A stretch of DNA of 14,035 bases from Planctomicrobium sp. (lineage in GTDB: Bacteria > Planctomycetota > Planctomycetia > Planctomycetales > Planctomycetaceae), in contig JAJDEL010000168.1 of assembly GCA_029259835.1 (NCBI GenBank), positions 1-14,035 of the forward strand, given 5' to 3'. Position 1 is the first letter of the stretch. The number at the start of each line of letters is the position of its first letter. The position numbers and the translations under genes were made by a program. The notes beneath the pieces are model-generated. The model had not been told where the DNA came from. It saw only the letters and a program-made list of their open reading frames with translations, and did not search any database. This document shows, one piece after another, positions 7,426-12,862 of this stretch.

Positions 7426-8397
7426 ATGAATCCAATCCGCGCCGCCGCTGTTCAGTTTAATCATGTTCCTGGCGACAAAGCTGCGAACTTGAAGACGATC
7501 GATTCGTTCATCAAGCAAGCCGTTGAGCAGAAAATCGATCTAATTGTTTTTCCTGAGATGTGCATCACCGGATACTGGCATGTTCGAAACTTGAGTCGTG
7601 AGGAAATTGAAGAACTAGCCGAACCGGTCCCGGATGGGCCTTCTTCTCAGTTCCTGCTGGATCATGCAAAGCAGACTGGTATCTCTATCGGTGCCGGACT
7701 GATCGAGATTGGGGAAGATGGCAACCTTTACAACTCGTTCGTTGTTGCGATGCCTGATGGAAGAATCGAGTGCCATCGGAAGCTGCATTGCTTTATCAGC
7801 GAACATATGAGTTCCGGCGATGACTTCACCGTCTTCGATCTCCCTCAAGGAGTGCGAGTCGGAGTTTTGATCTGCTACGACAATAACATTGGCGAAAACG
7901 TCCGCATGAATGCGTTGATGGGGGCAGAAGTTCTGCTGGCTCCACATCAAACTGGTGGTTGCAACTCGCCAAGTCCGCGCTGCATGGGAGTTGTCCCCCC
8001 TGCCCTGTGGGAGAATCGAATTGAAGATCCGGAGACCATCGAAGCAGAATTCAAAGGGACCAAAGGCCGTGCCTGGCTGATGAAATGGCTCCCAGCCCGT
8101 GCGCACGACAACGGTCTGTTCCTCATCTTTTCGAACGGTGTCGGTGTTGACGACAACGAAGTCCGCACCGGCAATTCAGTGATCCTCGACCCATACGGCG
8201 ATGTCCTCAACGAAACCTGGAAAGCTCAGGATGAGATGGTCGTCGCCGATCTCGATCCAGCAGTAAGAGAAATGTGTACCGGCCAACGCTGGCTCACAAC
8301 CCGCCGCCCAGAACTCTTCAAGTTGTTAACAGAAAAAACCGGAATTGAAGAGGACACCCGCGCTGTTCGCTTTCGTCGACAGGGCACATCTGAATAA
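7426..8397 (+). CDS. Nitrilase-superfamily carbon-nitrogen hydrolase
   Basis: Encodes 323 residues, a cytoplasmic alpha-beta-beta-alpha hydrolase with no signal peptide. The catalytic triad is clear: Glu 44 in VFPEMCITGY (41-50), Lys 119 in CHRKLH (116-121), and the nucleophile Cys 150 in VGVLICYDNN (145-154). Superfamily members hydrolyse nitriles, aliphatic amides, carbamoyl groups or the amide of NAD. The segment around 170-225 (PHQTGG, then CMGVVPPALW) is longer than in small amidases and resembles nitrilase-like proteins of planctomycetes, but I cannot name the substrate. The start is fixed by the family's usual beginning (IRAAAVQF); no good Shine-Dalgarno precedes it. The gene starts 21 nt behind the terminator of the Gfo/Idh gene, so either its promoter overlaps that terminator or expression depends on read-through. 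Its stop faces the PrsW gene across 8 nt with no terminator between. Confidence 0.92.
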   Translation: MNPIRAAAVQFNHVPGDKAANLKTIDSFIKQAVEQKIDLIVFPEMCITGYWHVRNLSREEIEELAEPVPDGPSSQFLLDHAKQTGISIGAGLIEIGEDGNLYNSFVVAMPDGRIECHRKLHCFISEHMSSGDDFTVFDLPQGVRVGVLICYDNNIGENVRMNALMGAEVLLAPHQTGGCNSPSPRCMGVVPPALWENRIEDPETIEAEFKGTKGRAWLMKWLPARAHDNGLFLIFSNGVGVDDNEVRTGNSVILDPYGDVLNETWKAQDEMVVADLDPAVREMCTGQRWLTTRRPELFKLLTEKTGIEEDTRAVRFRRQGTSE

Positions 8398-8405
8398 CGG
8401 TTCTC

Positions 8406-9173
8406 TTAAAACGGTTCATAAACCCATTCAAACGCAATTGCAAATGCGTTGTAGCTGCCGTGGATGAACATTGCTGTGATGAAGTATGGGACGCCTGATT
8501 GAATCGCAGGCATTGTTTTTTCGTCGATCGTTGTTTTCCAGATTCGCGATAAGCCCAGTGCAGAGACGACGCAGCAGAGTGAATGCAACGCGACGCAGAC
8601 TGTCCAACGCCAGCGAGTGAGGACGTTATCCCAGTTGAAGAGTTCGACATTCAAGTACATGACATTTTCAACCGCAGCAAACACAAGCCCGCCAGCTATC
8701 GCACACGCAAAGATTTGAAACCTGGATTTGAAGAGATAAGGTCGCCGCTCAACGACCCAGAGTGGGATTGCGACTTTCATCAACTCTTCAGCAACTGGTC
8801 CGATGAGGACAACATGCACGGGAAGCAACATGGCAGGCATGTAGATTGATCCGATCAAGACACCCAGAATCGCCAGCGGGCCAGCGAGTAATGCCCAGCA
8901 AAAGGCCAGCGCCCAGGAATCAAGAAAACCTGTCTGTGATATTCGCCAAGTGAGCCAATAGGCGTAAGTCATCGCACCTTCTGGTGGAGGACCGGTCACA
9001 TTTTCAGAAACTGCTGGCTCACTCCAGACTGACTGGTCGATCACATCATCGATGTTTTCCCGTACTGTTGCTTCGTTGATGCGAGCTTCTGCCTTCGCCT
9101 CGGAGGGGTCGCGTTGCCATCCACCAGATTGAAGGTGAGGTTCGTTTTCAATGGAATGGTCACGCTTGGCCAC
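8406..9173 (-). CDS. PrsW-family intramembrane protease
   Basis: Encodes 255 residues from a GTG start at 9173-9171, with GGAG 9 nt upstream. Residues 1-65 are a charged, acidic cytoplasmic region without similarity that I recognise. From about 85 on there are several membrane helices. PrsW-type motifs are in order: PVAEELMKV (126-134; Glu 129, Glu 130, Lys 133), FAAVEN (165-170; Glu 169), ALHS (195-198; His 197) and FIHGSYNAFA (236-245; His 238, Asn 242). The family cleaves membrane proteins such as anti-sigma factors (B. subtilis PrsW acts on RsiW). The gene begins 6 nt behind the stop of the membrane-anchored YbjQ-like gene, and its ribosome binding site overlaps that stop, so the two are probably translationally coupled. 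No anti-sigma factor gene is nearby. The target is unknown. Confidence 0.9.
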   Translation of the reverse strand: MAKRDHSIENEPHLQSGGWQRDPSEAKAEARINEATVRENIDDVIDQSVWSEPAVSENVTGPPPEGAMTYAYWLTWRISQTGFLDSWALAFCWALLAGPLAILGVLIGSIYMPAMLLPVHVVLIGPVAEELMKVAIPLWVVERRPYLFKSRFQIFACAIAGGLVFAAVENVMYLNVELFNWDNVLTRWRWTVCVALHSLCCVVSALGLSRIWKTTIDEKTMPAIQSGVPYFITAMFIHGSYNAFAIAFEWVYEPF

Positions 9174-9179
9174 GTCGTT

Positions 9180-9683
9180 TCACTCCGAACTTGAAGCCTG
9201 GTAGGCAGTTGCCGATCCAAGGATACACGCCATCGGCATTGCATTCTTCCCACGTGTCATCGCTCCACCGCCGACGTCCGCTGTTTCCAGTCGAACGTTA
9301 CAGATTGCGTTGAAACCTTGCTCTCTTGCAGACTTGATCAAACGCAGCAGCGTCTCACGTCGCGAGCGTTCCTGCATTCTTTGAAAGCTGCGCACCTCGC
9401 CGCCGAAGATTCCGCGAATTTTGGCAAAGAACGTTTTCAGGTAGTCGCTGGCGATCACGGTTTCCGCATAAACGATTGTTGGGGTTTGGTCAGAACGCGT
9501 CGCTGCCGGAAACGACTTCAATTGAGTCACAATGATGTCACTGGCTTCTTCCTCGCGCCTTTCCAGGCTGCGAAGATGCCGGTATTCACTAACCCGTCCT
9601 CCAAGGATTCCAATGAGCGGAATACTCACAGCAAGAATGAGAAAGAACACGCCGAAGATCATGTCGACGAATGATTCATCCAC
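9180..9683 (-). CDS. Membrane-anchored YbjQ-like (DUF74, putative heavy-metal-binding) protein
   Basis: Encodes 167 residues from a GTG start at 9683-9681 with GGAG 7 nt upstream. Residues 6-29 form a transmembrane segment (MDMIFGVF-type start, ending LIGILGGR). Residues 30-50 are charged and likely helical (SLERREEE). From about 68 the sequence follows the YbjQ pattern: a beta strand (TIVYAETVIAS), a linker, GGEVRSFQRMQERSRRETLLRLIKSAREQGFNAICNVRLET, then a C-terminal hydrophobic strand (MPMACILGSATAY). This parallels the neighbouring soluble protein region by region (GGELKGYTELLTESRRQ...AEELGANAVVNVRFTT), so the two are diverged paralogues. YbjQ proteins form pentameric rings; the metal-binding role is an old proposal without firm proof. 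It sits between the soluble paralogue and the PrsW-type protease in a tight cluster. Confidence 0.85.
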   Translation of the reverse strand: MDESFVDMIFGVFFLILAVSIPLIGILGGRVSEYRHLRSLERREEEASDIIVTQLKSFPAATRSDQTPTIVYAETVIASDYLKTFFAKIRGIFGGEVRSFQRMQERSRRETLLRLIKSAREQGFNAICNVRLETADVGGGAMTRGKNAMPMACILGSATAYQASSSE

Positions 9684-9728
9684 AGAAATTCTCCAATTAA
9701 ATTCATACGGTCAATGGAAAAGTGAAGC

Positions 9729-10058
9729 TCAGCCAACCCTGGATGGTTCCACAACGACGGCCGTTCCGTATGAGTAAAGTTCAGCGGCTCCCTGAGTCAC
9801 AGCACTGGTTGTGAACCGCACGTTGACGACAGCGTTCGCTCCCAACTCTTCGGCCTGTGCCATCATCCGCTCGACCGCTTGTCGGCGAGATTCCGTCAGC
9901 AATTCCGTGTAACCTTTCAGTTCACCACCGACGACGTTTTTCAACCCCGCCATGATGTCCCGCCCGATGTTCTTGGCGCGAACCGTGTTTCCCTGAACCA
10001 GGCCCCGAATTTCGGTGATTTCGTGGCCGACAATAGTTTCCGTGTTTGTCACGATCAT
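9729..10058 (-). CDS. YbjQ family (DUF74) putative heavy-metal-binding protein
   Basis: Encodes 109 residues, the usual length for YbjQ. The start ATG at 10058 has AAGGA 10 nt upstream. Family features in order: VTNTETIVGHEITEIRGLVQGNTV (3-26), RAKNIGRDIMAGLKNVVGGELKGYTELL (27-54), a helix ESRRQAVERMMAQAEELGANAVVNVRF (56-82) and the closing strand AAELYSYGTAVVVEP. It is cytoplasmic, with no signal. The molecular function of the family is unsettled. It is the first gene of the cluster YbjQ, membrane YbjQ, PrsW; 45 nt separate it from the next start, with no terminator seen. The upstream region has an inverted repeat at 10101-10120. Confidence 0.93.
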   Translation of the reverse strand: MIVTNTETIVGHEITEIRGLVQGNTVRAKNIGRDIMAGLKNVVGGELKGYTELLTESRRQAVERMMAQAEELGANAVVNVRFTTSAVTQGAAELYSYGTAVVVEPSRVG

Positions 10059-10100
10059 TGAATGCGAATCCTTAAAATAAAGTTTTTGTGAGAATCAACG

Positions 10101-10120
10101 GTATCACACTCTCGTGATAC
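10101..10120. promoter_or_regulatory. Inverted repeat upstream of YbjQ (possible operator)
   Basis: GTATCAC (10101-10107) and GTGATAC (10114-10120) are perfect 7-base arms around a 6-nt centre. The repeat lies 43-62 nt upstream of the YbjQ start codon with no T-run, a layout more like a repressor dyad than a terminator. The regulator is unknown. Confidence 0.4.
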
Positions 10121-10200
10121 GTGCTGCGAGAGCCCGTGGTTCACCAAACAATGATGAAATGTTCCGGGCTGCCCACTTTTCTCAAAAAAAATACTGCACT

Positions 10201-10226
10201 GATCAACTGTTGTTGACGGGTTGATC
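10201..10226. repeat. Inverted repeat in the CAP/YbjQ intergenic region
   Basis: GATCAAC (10201-10207) and GTTGATC (10220-10226) are perfect 7-base arms separated by 12 nt. The centre includes TGTTGTTGAC, so part of the arm is echoed there. It may be a binding site for a dimeric regulator; no direct evidence. Confidence 0.3.
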
Positions 10227-10411
10227 TGTATCGATCTCGTTGGTGCAACTTGAGTTACGAAGCATCCACGAGTATGAATTTAAGCATTCTTAAGGATCTG
10301 AATCAAGGCTGCGGATAATGGTTGAAGTCACAGCGCTGTTAAATTAAGAAGACTACATAAACTTTGTGGAGATTGTACAGCAGTGGGTGCCCCTAACCTG
10401 CGGAGTGATGA

Positions 10412-10831
10412 ATGACGAAAATGAAGTTACGAGGAGTGGTTTTGTGTCTGGTTGCATCTGCTGCCATTTTGACTGGAGCAGATTCAGGTTCGACGACAAA
10501 ACCGCTCACTGAGAACAAGCTGATTCAGCGAATGTATGCCTCAGCCACCAACCATCGTGGTCGGACTGGAATGTTCAATCAGAAACTTGATGAGACTCTC
10601 TGTAATCAGGCACAAGCCTGGTCGAACAATATGGCAAACCGCAACATGATGTACCATGGTGGTGGAGAACAAGTTGTTGGAAGCGGCTACGGCTCTCCAG
10701 AAGCATGCGTACAAGGATGGATCAATTCCCCAGGCCACAGAATGTGGGTTCTTGGTGGAAACGGACGTTGCGGCTTCGGCGTGCAACGTTCATGGAGTGG
10801 ACAATGGTACTACGCTGGCGTCTTCCGCTAA
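10412..10831 (+). CDS. Small secreted CAP/SCP-domain protein
   Basis: Encodes 139 residues. The start ATG follows GGAG with a spacer of about 6 nt. Residues 4-23 are a signal peptide (VVLCLVASAAILTGA). The mature protein is a minimal CAP (SCP/PR-1) domain: KLDETLCNQAQAWSNNMANRNMMYHGGGEQVV (58-89) with the conserved histidine at 82, then GSPEACVQGWINSPGHRMWVLGG (94-116) with the second conserved histidine at 108, and the closing CGFGVQRSWSGQWYYAGVFR. The HxxR motif at the start of the domain is less clear (TNHRGRTG at 47-54). Bacterial CAP proteins are extracytoplasmic; their activity is mostly unknown. It is a single-gene unit with its own terminator. Cys 98 and Cys 119 could form a disulfide, which is inference. 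Confidence 0.9.
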   Translation: MTKMKLRGVVLCLVASAAILTGADSGSTTKPLTENKLIQRMYASATNHRGRTGMFNQKLDETLCNQAQAWSNNMANRNMMYHGGGEQVVGSGYGSPEACVQGWINSPGHRMWVLGGNGRCGFGVQRSWSGQWYYAGVFR

Positions 10832-10858
10832 CGTACTGCTTCAAACTCTGAAAACTCA

Positions 10859-10897
10859 ACGCCTCGACGAGAACCATCTCGTCGAGGCGTGTTTTTT
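10859..10897 (+). terminator. Intrinsic terminator of the CAP gene
   Basis: ACGCCTCGACGAG (10859-10871) pairs perfectly with CTCGTCGAGGCGT (10878-10890) around a 6-nt loop AACCAT, followed by G and a run of six T (10892-10897). It lies 27 nt behind the CAP stop codon. Confidence 0.95.
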
Positions 10898-11184
10898 AGC
10901 TAAACTGCTTTATTTAGAGTGGCTTCTGTTTGAATTTCTCAGGCCGAACATCTGGCAGGAATTGAGTCTCGGAATTAAGATCGTCCGGTCAATGATTGAG
11001 ACGCAGATGCACACTTTGAACTCGCTTTTTCATGTCTGGCAGTCCATGGTCAAGAATATCTTGCTGTTAAGAGAAATGATTGTGGAATACTGAGTGGCAA
11101 CGTTGACCCAAGGAATAACTCTTATTATCACGCATCCAACGAGATGAAACAGTCAATAGTTGTAGCGTAAGTGAGAGTTGACTC
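10898..11184. other. Region upstream of the Rieske-cytochrome b-HAO genes; no gene
   Basis: Together with the CAP terminator this makes a 353-nt stretch without a gene. It must contain the promoter of the Rieske operon; one candidate is listed at 11103-11131. A plus-strand open frame reading through here (10656-11093) overlaps the CAP gene and is a shadow. I see no terminator, no RNA gene and no clear operator apart from that. Confidence 0.5.
11103..11131 (+). promoter_or_regulatory. Candidate sigma-70-type promoter of the Rieske operon
   Basis: TTGACC (11103-11108), a 17-nt spacer and TATCAC (11126-11131) give a 5/6 and a 4/6 match to the consensus. The predicted start would lie about 45 nt upstream of the Rieske ATG. 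It is the best pair I found, but planctomycete promoters are poorly known. Confidence 0.3.
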
Positions 11185-11751
11185 ATGAAGGAAAGTCCAG
11201 AGGCTGACCCTTCTGAAAAAATCGAGACTTCAAAGCAGGAACGTCAACCTGTTGTTGATGAAGATCGACGCGGTTTCCTGGGGAGCGCGGCAGTAGCATC
11301 GATGCTGGGTGGACTGGCGGTTGGCTATGGAGCTTTCGCCAGCCACGCCATTCGGTTTCTTTACCCTGCAAATGTTGGTGAAAGCATCTGGCAATTTGTC
11401 TGCACGCTTGATCAATTAAAAATCAATGAATCAATGCCATTTACAATGCCCTCTGGAGCAAAGATTGTCGTGGCCCGGCAAGCGGAGGGAGAGACAGCCG
11501 ATGCATTTATCGCTCTCTCGAGTATTTGTCCTCATTTGGGCTGCAAAGTTCACTGGGAGGCGGCGAATGATCGTTTTTTCTGCCCCTGCCACAATGGTGC
11601 CTTCGATGCACAAGGAGCCCCTACTGAGGGACCACCTGCAAGTGCCAATCAATACCTCATGCGTTATCCACTCTCTGTTGACAGGAATCTATTACTGATT
11701 GAAGTCCCGGTCGATGCGGTCAATGTTTCCAACGCAGGGGAAACAGCATGA
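11185..11751 (+). CDS. Rieske [2Fe-2S] protein of a cytochrome bc/b6f-type complex
   Basis: Encodes 188 residues. The N-terminal 27 residues are hydrophilic, followed by a twin-arginine motif DRRGFLGS (27-34) and one hydrophobic segment (about 34-60) that probably stays as the membrane anchor, as in other Rieske subunits. The cluster-binding boxes are intact: CPHLGC (115-120; ligands Cys 115 and His 117) and CPCHNGAF (133-140; ligands Cys 133 and His 136), with Cys 120 and Cys 135 placed for the disulfide. The protein accepts an electron from quinol in the Qo site of its cytochrome b partner, or works the other way. The gene's stop overlaps the cytochrome b start by 4 nt (ATGA), so translation is coupled. 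The upstream Shine-Dalgarno is weak (GAGAG). Its function as a complex III subunit is secure from motif and context. Confidence 0.95.
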   Translation: MKESPEADPSEKIETSKQERQPVVDEDRRGFLGSAAVASMLGGLAVGYGAFASHAIRFLYPANVGESIWQFVCTLDQLKINESMPFTMPSGAKIVVARQAEGETADAFIALSSICPHLGCKVHWEAANDRFFCPCHNGAFDAQGAPTEGPPASANQYLMRYPLSVDRNLLLIEVPVDAVNVSNAGETA

Positions 11752-12797
11752 GTGGGATAGGAAAATGGCTACAAGAACGGATTCCAATTAGTGGCGTTCA
11801 AATTCAGGAACTGACGAACGAGCCGGTCCCGAATCACCTGAAACGCTGGTGGTTCGCTCTGGGTGGAACACCTGCATACTTGTTTGTTGTGCAGATCGTC
11901 ACAGGAATTTTGTTGGCGTTCTACTATCAACCTGCCGCTTCGACTGCGTTTGAATCTGTCAGATACATCACCGAGGAAGCAACATTCGGCTGGTATTTAC
12001 GCAGCCTGCACAAATGGGCTGCAACGCTCATGATCGCATCGGTGATCTTGCATCAAATGCGCGTCTACTTCACTTCCGCGTACAGACAACCGCGAGAGTT
12101 GAATTGGGTCATCGGCATGGCCTTACTGATGTGTACGCTGCTGACCGGGTTCACCGGATACAGCTTGGTTTTTGAACAACTCAGCTATTGGGGTGCCACG
12201 GTTGCTGCCAACATTAGCGATGCAGTGCCTGTCGTCGGCCGATTTTCAAAGCAGATGCTCCTGGCCGGCGATTCATACAACGAGAGAACGTTATCGCGCT
12301 TTTACATTTTGCACGCTGCCGTATTACCCACGACAATCATTATTTTAGTTGCCGTTCATATTGCGTTCATTCGCATGCACGGTGTGACGGAACTGAAGTT
12401 TGAGGATGAGCCAGAAGACAAGCCGCAACATTTCAACTTCTTCCCAGATCACATTCTGACAGAACTGATGATCGGCTTAACGTTGATGATTGTTCTCAGC
12501 GCCCTGGCAACAATCTTTCCAGCCAGTAAGGGGCCGAAAGCGAACCCCATGATCACACCTGAAGTGATCAAACCAGAATGGTTTTTCTATGTCTCCTTCC
12601 GTTGGCTCAAACTCTTCTCTCTGACTTTTGCCGTCCTCAGTACAGGTTTTATTGTCTCCGCAATGTTTCTCTGGCCTTGGATCGACAAAGTGTTGCGAAA
12701 AGTGACAGGCAATGAAGATATCAGCGTTTACATCGGCATCATTGCCACATTCCTGTTGGTCGGACTGACCGTCTGGGAAGCCGCAGTCGCTCACTGA
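11748..12797 (+). CDS. Cytochrome b of Rieske/cyt b complex (b6 + subunit IV fusion)
   Basis: Encodes 349 residues; the start ATG overlaps the Rieske stop (ATGA) and follows AGGGGA. The integral membrane subunit carries two b hemes and the quinone sites. Heme ligands are His 88, His 102, His 189 and His 204. The second pair is 15 apart, as in cytochrome b6, rather than 14 as in mitochondrial-type cytochrome b. Helices lie at about 36-60, 90-108, 120-140 and 187-207 (b6 part), then about 235-257, 292-312 and 326-345 (subunit IV part), so seven in total, without the eighth helix of bc1-type cytochrome b. KPEWFF (275-280) is the Qo motif (PEWY in most). It is therefore a single-chain equivalent of b6 plus subunit IV. 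The octaheme cytochrome follows after 65 nt; no cytochrome c1 or f gene is between. Confidence 0.95.
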   Translation: MSGIGKWLQERIPISGVQIQELTNEPVPNHLKRWWFALGGTPAYLFVVQIVTGILLAFYYQPAASTAFESVRYITEEATFGWYLRSLHKWAATLMIASVILHQMRVYFTSAYRQPRELNWVIGMALLMCTLLTGFTGYSLVFEQLSYWGATVAANISDAVPVVGRFSKQMLLAGDSYNERTLSRFYILHAAVLPTTIIILVAVHIAFIRMHGVTELKFEDEPEDKPQHFNFFPDHILTELMIGLTLMIVLSALATIFPASKGPKANPMITPEVIKPEWFFYVSFRWLKLFSLTFAVLSTGFIVSAMFLWPWIDKVLRKVTGNEDISVYIGIIATFLLVGLTVWEAAVAH

Positions 12798-12862
12798 TTT
12801 TTGACCTTTTTGACAAATTCACGCATACGTTATTTCATTATCGAGGCAGTAAGCAGGCATTC

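Larger units (their letters stand above)
10059..10411. other. Divergent promoter region between YbjQ and CAP genes; no gene
   Basis: This 353-nt region holds promoters for both directions. Two inverted repeats are listed separately (10101-10120 and 10201-10226). On the minus strand, a TTGATT near 10096 and an AT-rich stretch (CTTTATTTTAA) could be part of the YbjQ promoter, but the spacing is poor. On the plus strand TTGAAG at 10322 and TACATA at 10354 are not properly spaced. GGAG at 10402-10405 is the CAP ribosome binding site. I see no open frame that looks coding and no RNA gene. Confidence 0.5.

Noticed and set aside
7615..8106. A 163-codon minus-strand frame
   Set aside because: It is antisense to the nitrilase gene, whose catalytic triad is intact.
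10656..11093. A 145-codon plus-strand frame across the end of the CAP gene
   Set aside because: It overlaps the CAP domain in another frame, runs through a strong terminator hairpin and has no ribosome binding site worth noting.
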